A DNA stretch of 64,000 nucleotides from Phoenix dactylifera (Eukaryota > Streptophyta > Magnoliopsida > Arecales > Arecaceae). Numbering within the stretch: position 1 is the first letter of the stretch; the number at the start of each line of letters is the position of its first letter. Where the stretch lies: positions 20,239,993 through 20,303,992 of the forward strand of contig NC_052395.1 in assembly GCF_009389715.1 (NCBI RefSeq), given 5' to 3'. The notes beneath the pieces are model-generated. The model was not told the origin of the DNA. It searched no databases and saw only the letters and a list, made by a program, of their open reading frames with translations. The position numbers and the translations under genes are program-made. This document shows positions 23,220 through 34,800 of the stretch, one piece after another.

Positions 23220-23345
23220 TTGGCATCACAAGTTGGTGCCTATGCATGGAAGCAAAGGAATAATAGGATATTCCGTCTCCAAGCTTTGGCCATTACTGAG
23301 GTAGCAAAAATGGCGGCCTTCCTTCTTAAGGAATATTGGACTAAG
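23220..23345 (+). pseudogene. Possible LINE 3'-end remnant
   Basis: The plus-strand translation includes AYAWKQRNNRIFRLQALAI followed by an alpha-helical stretch. It resembles the W-x-I-WKERNRRIF segment after the zinc-binding reverse-transcriptase domain in plant LINEs and their host-derived relatives. The piece is about 40 codons, with no flanking reverse transcriptase motifs, so it is at most a fragment. Confidence 0.35.
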
Positions 23346-23663
23346 AACAGTAGACTGGTTATCCTCCTTATCCTCCCAGCTCAACCCGAAAGGTTTCGTC
23401 TTGATGGAGGCAACAGCCAATGGCAAGACCACGTTTCTTCCGGGTAGAAGGGGAAAGGACCATGATGGTAATTATCCTACATGGGGAGTGCACAAGGTCC
23501 AACCTGAGGTCTCTTGGTTTTGCACCAATTATCCCATCTACATCACTGTAGCTGAATACTACCACTCATTTCAGGAAAATACGTACCTACCACTTTTTTA
23601 ATAATTTCAGCACAGCACGGAAGTGTCTTACTAACTTTATTTTTCCCAAAAAAAAAATATTAA

Positions 23664-24060
23664 GGACTTGTTTGTGTCGCTTCACAAAAAAAAAAAGGTT
23701 AAAAAAATAAAAAAATACTTCTTATTTAATTGAAAGTTTTTTAAAAAAATAAAAAAATATTATTATAAAAATAAAATTTTTATATTTTATAAAAAAATAT
23801 TTATGAAGTACATGGAGAAGCTATTTTTTTTGAAATTTGTTTTCAAAAATACTTTTAAGGCATCAAAACTTATAGATAATTTTTTTTATTAAGAGTATAG
23901 TATGTATTTTATAAAATTTTTTTAAAGAAAGTAGATGTTTAATTAAACCTAAGCTATTTTGAAATATATTATTTTTTTTCCGATCAATCAAATATATTAA
24001 AATTATTTTTTAAAAAAATATTTCAGCCAGAAAGAATGTTTTGGCAAACCAAACGAGCCG
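23664..24060. mobile_element. MITE-like element
   Basis: About 400 bp of very AT-rich DNA. The left end is GGACTTGTTTGTGTCGC. The right end, reversed, is CGGCTCGTTTGGTTTGCC, giving imperfect terminal inverted repeats. Its right end closely matches the right end of an element near 47505-47752, which supports a family. It ends less than 400 bp upstream of the first CBP60 start codon. Confidence 0.45.
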
Positions 24061-24135
24061 TGAACGAGAAGGAAAGCATCTTTTTGCAGCTCGGAAGACA
24101 GGCGAAGGCACCTCACCAGCCAGGGGGCCGGCGTT

Positions 24136-24159
24136 GGTCAACGTGAGAATATGACGTCA
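24136..24159. promoter_or_regulatory. W-box and TGACGTCA element upstream of CBP60 copy 1
   Basis: GGTCAA at 24136-24141 is a W-box (TTGACC) on the minus strand. TGACGTCA at 24152-24159 is the palindromic TGA-bZIP site, overlapping a further GTCAAC. They lie 130-150 bp upstream of the TATA-like TATTTAAA at 24290-24297. WRKY and TGA factors regulate the Arabidopsis defence members of this family; use of these sites here is inferred. Confidence 0.45.
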
Positions 24160-24425
24160 ACTGCGTTGTGTCATTGCAAACCTCCTCGCCGAGTACTTCA
24201 TCGACAAGCCATCCTTCCACCCTCCTTCCACGAACCTGCAGGGAAATTTCTTATGAGGAAAAGAACGCTTCCCTTGCGGCTATGTCACATATTTAAAGCC
24301 CTCGCCAACCTCCTCTCTTTCTCCCAACATTCTCCTCCTTATAGACTCCAAACCTTTAGCTTGCTCTTGCTGCCTGCTGAACCACTTAATTTCTCTCACA
24401 TTTTCCAATAAAGATTAAACTAAAC

Positions 24426-27400
24426 ATGGCAGTTAGCAAGCTCCGTGCAGAAGATGAGAGTGATCCAGACCAACCCGTGGCCAAACGGCTGAGATCTGTG
24501 CCTTCCTTCGCATCGTAAGGAATCCTGACCAACTTATTCTTTCGTTTGGTCTTAGTTCTTGTGTTTTCTCCTCGGCAAAAGCATAATACTAATTATAAAG
24601 CAGCTATCTTTAGTTTTTTTTATTGCTTAATATCATGAACTACTCCCTTATAAATTGTTCTATTGATAAGCGTCCACAACTTCTATGTTTTATCTTAGTA
24701 AGAAACATGAACTTCATCATCATGGTCTAAATCAAGTGCAATACTTGTGGTGATTTAGTTGTAAACAAGTATATATAGTGTTCAAGTGTTACTATGGTTA
24801 GATCGTTAAATTTGCTTAATGTTTGCTGCTGATAAGGTCTGTGTAAATTCCACCTGACTTCTTTACTTTTTTTGGTTGTTGACAGTGTTATCAGAGAAGC
24901 GGTGGTGGCAAAATCCTTACAGAACGTCTGTTTTGCGTTGGAACCACTGCTTCGGAGGGTGGTAAGCTGAAATCTTTTACAAGCCAAGCTTGATTCATGA
25001 TTGCGTTCTTTTTTTTTTCCTCCTCTAATTCCAACCTTTTGTTTGTGGTAAATGCATAAATTTTTTGTTGTTTTCTCACATTGACGTGCAAGCAAGCATT
25101 CTTGGTTGGTCAAGGACATCTTCTTTCTTTGAAATACTAATTGGAAGGCATAGTTTTTTGATTGGGGGTGCAAGGATTAGAATAAATTATAAAAAAAATT
25201 TAAGATTAGGGGTAAATTATACTTATACCCAATAATTTGAAAAACATATACATACTCTCTTGACATTTATTTTATTCGACACTTTAACTCATAACTTAAC
25301 TGATCATTAGTCAAACTATTAACCTTAAATGAGATCTAAATGCCATATCAGAAAAAAAAATTCAAAAATAACTAAAATAATCTTAAGTGACATAACAGCC
25401 ACTCAAGGACATAAAAAAATGTGTTTTTTACACGAGGTAAATGGTTTCGCTAACATCATTAACTTAACTACTAGGTATAAGTATTGGTTTTGCAAACTGT
25501 TGAGTCTAGGCGTAATAAATATAAACTTTAGGAGAGTTTTTGTAGTTTACTCTTCTTATATTATAGTTTAATGATTATAAATGTTATTTCTAAGCATAAG
25601 ATTTAATGTAATTTAAATTATGCATATCCAACAAAAAACTTCTCCTCTGCCCCAAATAAAGATGGAATTATGAATCAAGTGAGACAACTTTCTGAACTTG
25701 TGCACCATAATATGCTCTTTATGGTGATCTATTAAGATGTTTGTAGTTTCAACTTTAATTGTTGCTAGTTTACGTTAAACAAGCATGATGTGCTCGTACA
25801 GGTGCATGAGGAGGTGGAGCGTGGACTGGTTCATGTCATGCAACCACCATTAAGGTAGGAAATATGCAGCTTCTTTTAGTACCTGATGTTCCCAGCATGC
25901 ATGTCCATAAGTTGATAATATGAGGCAGAACTAATGTTGATCCTTGTCTTGTAAAGTCCAAAGATCTATGAGACTCGAGCAGTCATTAGTACAAGCATAA
26001 AGTTAGATTTTCCCTCATTTATTAATCCCAAAGTTTCAATCTAATATGCATTGCTTTCCAGATCTCCGCAGATGTGCATTGAAGAGGTGGAGCCATCATC
26101 ATGCTTGCAACTCGCATTCGCTCGACTGCTCTCACGCCCAATCTTTACCGGCAGCAGGATAGAAGACAAGGAGAAGAATGCACTTCAAATCCTGCTTACA
26201 GACACTCGAACCGGCGAAAGATCGCCAACCCTGCTCAAAATCGAAATAGTGGTCCTTGATGGAGATTTTCCTTCTGGGGATCAAGAGCAGTGGACCAGTG
26301 ATGAGTTCAACGGTCGAATTGTCAAAGAACGGGAAGGGAAGAGGCCATTACTCATTGGGGAGCACACTGTAACATTACGAGATGGAATGGCTCACATTGG
26401 AGAACTCATGTTTACAGACAATTCAAGTTGGATAAGGAGCAGGAAATTCAGACTTGGTGCAAGAGTTTTCCCTGGAAGCTATGACGGACCAAGGATTAAA
26501 GAAGCACTGACAGAAAGTTTCACAGTTAAAGATCACCGGGGAGAATGTAAGCCTGTTAAGAATCCAGCTTCTTAATTCGAAGTCACGTAGCAATACATTC
26601 TTTAATTTTTCATATTATACAACAATGATGCATCTTAAACCATGCATGCCATGAAAACATATTCTACCAACAGTAGGAAGAATTTGATGTGCATCATAGC
26701 GATCGAAATTATTTAAATATGGAAGCAAGATAGGTGCATGATTTCTGTAGTAAGATATATATTGAATTAGTATTTGCAAGATTGTTGCAGCGTATAAGAA
26801 GCATTATCCACCATCCCTTGGCGACAAGGTCTGGAGGCTAGAGAAGATAGGGAAGGGTGGAGCTTTCGACAGGAGGCTGGCTGCTGCAGGAATTAAAACC
26901 GTCCAAGAGTTCTTGAAGCAATTGGTCATCGATCCCTGCCGCCTGCGCAGTGTAAGCACAATTCTAATTGAAACCTGCAAACATCCTAAGATCTTCATTT
27001 CTTTATGACACCCACCTTTCTGAAATAATCAGATACTGGGGCCGGGGATGTCAGACAGGCAGTGGGAAAGATCTATAAACCATGCAAGGACCTGCACCAT
27101 AGGGGAGCAGCGATACATGTATCGCAGGCAAGCTTATGCTGTCATCATGAACCCTATCTGCGAGGTCGTAGGAATCATGATTAATGATGTTGTATCAACT
27201 CCGCAGCACCTTAGCCAACAGCAGATGGTAAGGATTCAGTTCAGAAATCTCTGCTTCTGGCCATCATGATTGTGGGCATTCTAACTTACATCTGCATGCA
27301 ATTCTTTGTTGCAGGCTGATTTTCAGCAGCTGATCCTGGAGGCATACCACCATTGCGATAAATTGGAGAAAGTTGATGGGATGTCATTCGATGCAAGAAC

Positions 27401-27696
27401 TTCTCTGCAACCAAGTAGATACCTGGTTCTTCCCTTTCTCCATTTTTTTTTGTTTTCCTGAGTTGCAATGGACTGTTCTATTTTATATTGCTTCATTCAC
27501 AGATGATCCAATGGATGCAGGTGTGATAGGTTCCTCCACTTGGTATTCCAATCATCACGAGAGCTTGCGCTCGCAGTATCCAAATGAGGGGATTTTTGAG
27601 TTGGGAACTACTCCCAGCACTCTGCAGTTGGGATCTAATAACTGGATCCAAAACACGATGCTTGACACCCCTGATCAACTTCATGAGGGATACTGA
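24426..27696 (+). CDS. CBP60: Calmodulin-binding protein 60 family transcription factor, copy 1
   Basis: Eight exons: 24426-24514, 24886-24961, 25802-25854, 26062-26546, 26791-26951, 27033-27227, 27315-27414, 27503-27696. All introns are GT-AG and all junctions are in phase, giving 450 aa. CBP60 proteins are plant nuclear DNA-binding regulators, several of which control salicylic acid synthesis and immunity. The N-terminus has a nuclear-localisation-like AKRLRS, then [15 protein letters not shown] (residues about 41-55). The CBP60 core spans exons 3-6, with [94 protein letters not shown] and [11 protein letters not shown]. Residues from about 388 on are a diverged, probably disordered tail. 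Calmodulin binding cannot be judged from the sequence. Its tandem paralogue starts 3.8 kb downstream. The exact clade (CBP60a-f, CBP60g or SARD1) is undecided. Confidence 0.9.
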
Positions 27697-28136
27697 GGAA
27701 ACGATCAGGGATCCTAACAAGTTTTGATGTACTTTTCAGTTTGTAAGTGCTAATATGCATGGTAAGGTATATACTAATTGCCTTGCACATGTAACCTATT
27801 GTTTGGATTGTTTATCCATTTACAGCCCCTGATTGCTTAAGTGAGAGGATGCAAATCAAGCAAAAAGAGGCTTTTCTCTAAGAGAGAGTAAAAAAGAGCT
27901 TTTCTGTATATTGGTTGAATCAGAGAGGGTTGTACATAAGGGAGGCATATTGCAGACCTATGCAGTTCATCTTCTTTTTTCATCTTCTTCTTTTGAATAG
28001 AAACGGAGGAGAAACTCCAGCTAAATTCATTGAGATATTGAAAAGAGCAACAGAGTGAAAATAAGGGGAGAACAATTTCTCCATCAAAGAAAATAGAGAA
28101 GTGATGTGAGGATCTATGCAGGCGTCTGCTTAGTTC

Positions 28137-28510
28137 CATATCGGTTATGCATTGAATAGATCTTGGGCACTTCTATAAGACCAAATAATCCAAATAATAC
28201 TTTCCGACTAGTCTTTTTAGATAAGGTTTTGAGTTGTTGCAAATTGTGTGAGAGCAATCCGGGCCATAACCTATATGAACTAGGCGATACTGCAATATAA
28301 GTTTATTTGGATTGACAATGAGTCAATCGTAGTGTTTGTGAGTGGATTTGAATGGATTTGGTCCCTTAGCCTGATATGGAAGTCAGAGCTTAAATGGAGG
28401 GAGTATGTGAGGGGGGTGTTCTTAGTCTATATCGGTTATGCATTAGGTAGATTTTGAGCATTAATACCTTTTAATTAGCCTTTTTGGGTGAGGTCCGAGT
28501 TGTTGCAAGT
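28137..28510. repeat. Direct repeat pair, ATATCGGTTATGCATT family
   Basis: Two related copies (28137-28252 and 28423-28510) share CATATCGGTTATGCATT or TATATCGGTTATGCATT, then AGTCTTTTTAGATAAGG or GCCTTTTTGGGTGAGG, and end GAGTTGTTGCAA. A third partial copy lies at 30527-30612 (CAGTCATTTTGGATGAAG, then GAGTTGTTG). It is a dispersed repeat of unknown class. Confidence 0.5.
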
Positions 28511-29369
28511 GAGGAAAAGGGCAAAACTACAAAGAAAAGAAAAAGTAGAATAGAGATACAAAGGAAGGCTTGATGCTATTGTGTTCCGAACAGCTCCGAC
28601 CAGATAAACCTGCACATGATGACAACAAGAATGTCCCAACCTTTCTTTGAATTCTTGATTTATTTTCACCTCCAAGGGACCAGAGCAAGGAGGGAGGATT
28701 AGCAATGCGTCCATGTTGTCTATATTTTCTTTTAGAAAGACATATATGAAGTCCGTTGTACAAAATTTTCGGTTCAACCATCCAGTTTGTAGAAAACAAT
28801 CTAATTTTGGGGTCGAAAGCAAATCATAAGCCAAGTTTCAGCTTATCTTATTTTCTTTCTTCATAATTATTACATAGGGGGATTCTGTAGCTTTTTAACC
28901 ACGATAGCCGATTCTTTTTTTTTTTTAATTTTATTTTAAAGACAGCAAATGAAATGTAGTGTTCCTAGTTCGAAACAAGATGAGAATCTTTAAGGAACAA
29001 AACATAATTTCTACTTGTTGAGTCACTAAAACAATTACATTTGCATGCGTGGAGGCATAAACCTATGTCTGAAAAATATGAAGAAGACTCTTTTAAGGAA
29101 CAAAACATACCGTACAAACCCATAATTTCTAGTTTCACTCCGCAAGGGATTGTTTAAGTCTCTTGCATCATTAGATAAAATGGTATTTGATGCCCTCCAC
29201 TTTGCCCACAAAATTTAGACTATAATAACAATTATAAATCAAGACTCTAATTATAATTAGATAGTTCGTGCATTAAATTATCGATTAGCTCCACTTGTGC
29301 TTCGATTTAGTTCTATAATTTCGTAAAGTGCATAACAATTGAGATTGGTTGGTAGCTTTATCAGGGACG

Positions 29370-29660
29370 GTTATGGGCCAAGACAGGCATGGGCTCTCAA
29401 GCCTGGATTCTAGAGCTCAAAGTCAACCCAGGCCCGGCCCGAAAAAAGTCCAATGGTATCAGCCTCAGGTCCGATACCGACCCCTGTAGCCGGGCCGAGC
29501 CCACTTTAGTCCGGTTCTGGGCCGGAATAAAAGTCTGAGCCCAAGCCCTGTTTTCTTTGGGTTGAGCACTAGGCTGATCGAGCCAGTCCGGCCCATTGCA
29601 GATCTGGTTATCCCCCGTTGTGTCTGCTACTTGCCTACGATTAGGGCTATCAAACAAGGG
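29370..29660. repeat. GGCCCGG-motif repeat block
   Basis: Locally GC-rich stretch made of GGCCCGG, GGGCCGG and GAGCCC words on both strands (for example CAGGCCCGGCCCGA near 29430), in otherwise AT-rich DNA. It is built like the GGTACCGG and GGGTCGG blocks of this window and is probably a non-autonomous element. The minus-strand ORF through it has no recognisable domain. Confidence 0.4.
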
Positions 29661-30335
29661 AGCCATTTGTGAAAAGCTCATGTTTGGCTCAGATCACTTG
29701 CCTTCTTCATTGAGCTCGGATCACTTGAGAGAAGGTTGTTATCTATAATTTATTAGTCAAGCTATTGTTTAAATGACAATACATAACTTTATAGATTGAT
29801 CAAAGATGGAAATGATTTACACTTACGATCTTGATAAAAAAGAGTTGATTTCAACATCAAAATTGAGATTCATGATGAAAATTATTATCTTAACATTCAC
29901 GAGCATTTCGAGCTCGGCCTCTTCGCTGAAATGCCGAGCTCATATATTTGTGCTAGGTGGTTGGGGTCTAGTTAGGTTAAGTGATCTGGGATACTTTTGG
30001 TTTGATGGATATAAGTTAGAAAATTAACTGGTTGGGCTAGGCTGGATGGGTCCATCATCCAATCCAGCTCATCACCAATTTTAAAGTCAGCAGAAGGACA
30101 AGTCCGTGCGGACACAAAGAAAACAAAGCTCAGCAAACCGACCACTTACTCCCGGTCTTCTCGTCCAAACGCGCACAAACGACTTACATGGTCGTTACCA
30201 TGAACTCCTTCCATTAATTTTTCGAGCAAAACTGCGATTAGTACTGCGTATCTAACCGTTTGTGTTTTTTATTTTGTGTACCTTGACCGTTCTACGCGCA
30301 AAATTAAGAATATTCAGAGTCTAGTCCACGTATGC

Positions 30336-30372
30336 GTCAACCGTGGGTTGTTAGTCAGCAGTCAACAGTCAA
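30336..30372. promoter_or_regulatory. Cluster of three W-box cores upstream of CBP60 copy 2
   Basis: GTCAA (TTGAC on the minus strand) occurs at 30336-30340, 30361-30365 and 30368-30372, about 1.1 kb upstream of the start codon. Closer in, ACGTC/TGACG-type cores occur at about 31180-31255. Clustered TTGAC cores are typical WRKY targets in defence promoters; occupancy here is inferred. Confidence 0.4.
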
Positions 30373-31357
30373 CACGAAAACATGAGGTCCCACCGTGTCG
30401 GGCGAATATGCTTCACCATCCGACAAAGCCAATGTATCAAACCCTGCACAATTAAAAAAAAAACAAGTTAACGCCGGTGCCGGAATGGAAGCAATGTTAC
30501 TCTAAAAGTTCGTCGAGAATATCTGGGATACTTACTCATACATAACTAAAAAATCTAAAAAAAATACTTTCTGATCAGTCATTTTGGATGAAGTCCTGAG
30601 TTGTTGTAGCTACAACAATCTCTTTCGTAGTAATGGAACTCTTAAGTATTTCACTTAGCTTTTTTTATAAAAAAAAATAAAAGGCCAAAAGTTCTTTCTA
30701 GTATTGCAAATTTTCATATTAATGACTTGACAAATATAATCAATCAAGTTGAATAAAATCTGGTTATATATTATTAACCTTTTCAAAAAAAAAAATGATA
30801 TTTTTGCCTTGAAGTACTGCTATGTTTTTTTTGTTAAATGCTCCACATATTTGACGTAAAGGCCGTTTTTGGTGCTATATAGAAAGACTGGGTGTCAAAT
30901 TGACACCATAATGCAAATTAAATCCTCGGAACTTCCAGAAATTTTTTTTTTCAAAGATAATATGATCGCTCAAGACTCGCTCAGGACTGTGGGAAAATGA
31001 TATTTTTCTTTTTCTGCTCCCTTTTATTTTTTAATGAATACGGGTAGTCATGGCCTTCTTCATTCCCCCAATGAGATCCTCATTCCATGTGGTGCATGAG
31101 CTTAATCAAGCACTTTGGTTCCTTTTTTTTTCTTCTTTTTCCTGACAGAACTGTTTTATAGGAAAAGACGTTAAATGTTAACGACGTCCACTGAATGGTG
31201 GTAGTTGGCAGTAGTTGAAGTTTCAACCGGATGACGTCCGCTTTCTCTACGTCAGTCTTACCTTTCCTCTCATCTTCCAAACACGCGCTCTGCACCTTCT
31301 GCGCTCGTAGTTATTGTAATACACGTAACGGTCCCATTCCAACAGCTCAGTTCTCCA

Positions 31358-31365
31358 TATAAATA
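31358..31365 (+). promoter_or_regulatory. TATA box of CBP60 copy 2
   Basis: TATAAATA, 118 bp upstream of the start codon, leaving room for a 5' UTR of about 90 bp. Confidence 0.55.
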
Positions 31366-31482
31366 CAATGCCTGTCCTTCCCATGGCTTCTGTGACCCCT
31401 TCCTGCTGCTCTCATCTTCTCCTTCTCTGAATTTGCTCGCTGAAATCTTCCATCGAACAAACCATTCTACTAGAGTGCCAAA

Positions 31483-31806
31483 ATGGCAGGCAAAAGGCTC
31501 CGCGATGCATCCGGTCACGAGCTCGACCCAAAGGAGGACAAACGGATGCGATCCCCGTCTTCTTTCTCGACGTCCGTAGCCAGCTCTCATAACGTCTAAA
31601 TATTCCATATGGATGAACACACATGCACAGTGAATCATGGCTTGCAGTTTAAAGAGGCCTAACAACCTCAGATTTTCAGTGACCAAATTGAACATTTCAA
31701 TACCCAAGAAGCTCTCCTCCTCTTCTTCTTCTTCTTCTTCTTCTTCTTGCTTAGAACCATGACCTTCATCTTGCAATTAAATTATATATATATGTATATG
31801 TGTGTG

Positions 31807-31890
<84 letters not shown>

Positions 31891-34800
31891 TTAGAGATGG
31901 AACCTGAAGCCAGAGAGCAAAACAAACATGGGCACTTACCTGGACGGGGTCATTGGGTCATCAAGAAATTAAAGTTCCTCATGCAGTGCTTTTTAGATCA
32001 TCGATATCTTTTAGATCTCTCGAGCTTCTATCTGAGATTATGAAATATAGGTTATATGGGTCGTGTATATTATTTTACAGGCCTGAAATTAATCAAATTA
32101 TAACTAGAGATAAATTTCATGGAAATTATCTTAGAGCATTGGTTTTATGAATTGTGATATTACTCTGTGATGTTTCAACTGTATATAAGTTTCTATATAT
32201 CATTGTCATATCACTTGTTCATATCACTTTCTTTTTTTTTTAAGAATAGCTTGTTAATATCTTTTCATATTGCTTGCATGACATTTTGTATTGTTTTGTT
32301 CCCTCCTGCCCTTAACAGTATAATTGGGGAAGCTGTGAAGGCACAATCGGTGCAGAATTTCTGTATGGCTTTGGAACCCTTGCTTCGAAGAGTGGTATGA
32401 CAAAATTCTCATATTTAATCCTGTTTTCTTCGTTATCTTCTATTCCTATAATTAGTTGGGGAGTTGGATTTATAGTCCTCCTGTCAGGAAATCATCTGAT
32501 TGTTTATGCTGAGTCAACTGGCCTTATTCTGGTTATTTCCCAATTTGTTGGAGATTAATAGTCCTTTTTAGATTTAGATGCTTAACCTTTTGTCAATAGC
32601 TAGAAACAGAATATTAGCAAATCACTTCTGTTGCATTTTCTTTACGTGAGAATTCAAGAAGTAATGATAAATATTCCTCAACTTAGCTCTTTGCAATTTG
32701 TTGATAATTAGCCAAAAGGTTTCTTGAATTTGTGGTGTTATATTTCTTTTCATCTTCCTTGTTCTTTGGAGAATAGCGTTAGATTTCCATGATTTGGAAC
32801 AAGTTAATCAATGCAAGTTCATTGTAGTATTAAAATTAAGCTGAAAAATATATGCTGGAGAATAAACAATCTTCATTGCATGAATTTTAGTTGTCCAATT
32901 GTCCGTTTTGTAAGAATCTTCTATTTGTTTAGGTTAAAGAGGAGGTGGAGCATGCACTATTTCAAGGTGCCCAAGCACTTCAGAGGTACAATTATTGACA
33001 CTCTCTTTAGCACTATTAGTTTGATTGCACTTCTTCTAGGAGCTTTCTTTCAGCTACCATTCAGTGACTCAATTTATTAATCTAATTAGTAATCTCTCTC
33101 TAACTACACAATCCATATTTCGAGAATATATATATATATATATTGAGATGTAAGTGAGAGGAGTTGCCAAAGTTCCAGAATATAGCTAACATGAGCAATA
33201 AAAATAACATTTTGATTGTCTTATATCTTTCCAGATCTCCTCAAATGCAAGTCCAAGTAGCAGAATCATCATCAAGCTTCAAGCTTATTTTCAATAAACC
33301 ACTTTCACTCCCAATCTTCACAGGGAGCAAGATAGAAGATGAAGATAATAATCCACTCCAAATCCTCCTCATAGACACAAAAAATGGGAAAAGGCCCCTC
33401 AACCCACTACCATCATCCATGAAAGTAGAAATAGTGGTCCTTGACGGAGATTTTCCTTCGGAGTATCATGAGGATTGGACCAGTGAAGAGTTCAAGAACA
33501 GCATCATTAGAGAAAGATCAGGGAAAAGACCATTGCTTATCGGGGATGTTCTCGTCAACTTAAGAGATGGGATTGCTTCCATTGGAGAACTTGCTTTCAC
33601 GGATAATTCAAGCTGGATAAGGAGCAGAAACTTCAGACTTGGTGCCAGAATTGTGCTGGGGAGTAAGGAAGGACCAAGGATTAAAGAAGCAATGACAGAA
33701 CCTTTTGTCGTCAAAGATCATCGAGGAGAACGTGAGTATAATTTTAAACTTGTTTGCCATTCATGTTATAGTGATATCTCTATAGTATTGAATGGTCATT
33801 TAAAGACCATCCATGGCTTAAGATGTTATAATCATATTATCCAAGTATTTTACCCATCAAATTAATACAAACTCCATTTTTTTTTTATCCATATGGTGAT
33901 GAATAGTTCTTTTATATTTCATAAAATAATCAGGGTTATAATGTGATAGCATCGGACAAATTTGTTTTTTTTTTTACGATTTTTGCTTGCAGTTCTGGCC
34001 TTTTCAATCAACATCGTAATTGCACAAATCTTAATTTAAAAACAATGGTTAAACAAATTAATAAGAATTGATTTTCAGAAACATTGACAAACTAAATTTG
34101 AAATTCTCAACCCAAATCATAGCGAGTAATTTATCTTTAGCATCAAGAAGACAGATAATCTACCTAATTGGCTTATCGAAAATAAATGAGTTTTAGTACA
34201 TGTGGCACTGATTATAAGCACCTAAACTATAATTGCACCAGTTCAAGTCTTAGGTGGACTTTGAAATTCTTGGAAGACTCATGGTCTATTCTTTGAATTC
34301 TATAATCAAAGCTGTTGGGCCCCAGTTGACATTAAGAAATCAACTTAATATATGCTACTTTTTTCTAAAGTAATGTGTGATCAGCTTCAACCAGATTCAT
34401 TCAAATCGAGTTCCTATTCATTGGATATGCTTTGACCATCAAACAGAAGACCTACCCATGACTATTTTACATGATGTTTCCGAAATGCTAAGACTATTGC
34501 CACAATACTTTTCTTGCAATGTCGACATTCCATGTGGCGCTAGGGGATTGGAGCTCTATATAATTAACCAATCTCTGTGAAGTGGCTTACTATGGTACAC
34601 CTAAGTATACCAAAAATTTTGGTCCATCCATGTCATTTTCTGTTAATATATAGATAACTACAAGCAAAATACACCCTTGTGCAAAAACTTTTAAGTACTA
34701 GGTTTTAGCCACTATTTATTATTAAAGGATACAATCTTTGTCATTGCAAGTGTTTTTATTTATCTCTTTGTTTTTCCATTGTTCGTTATTATTCATGTGC

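Larger units (their letters stand above)
16744..24425. other. Intergenic region with repeats and no supported gene
   Basis: About 7.7 kb between AP-3 delta and the first CBP60 gene. The AP-3 delta 3' UTR occupies its start. It contains two GGTACCG-rich blocks, a GGTTTTGGTC-rich block, a possible LINE remnant near 23220-23345, and a MITE-like element at 23664-24060. The remainder (roughly 19550-23200) is AT-rich sequence with only short chance ORFs. Confidence 0.6.
27697..31482. other. Intergenic region between the two CBP60 genes
   Basis: The region holds no supported gene. It contains a repeat family with copies at about 28137-28252, 28423-28510 and 30527-30612, a GGCCCGG-rich block at about 29370-29660, and the promoter of the second CBP60 gene with three GTCAA cores. 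Confidence 0.55.

Noticed and set aside
31747-32043. ORF rich in YIYIYI.
   Set aside because: Direct translation of the TA microsatellite in CBP60 intron 1.
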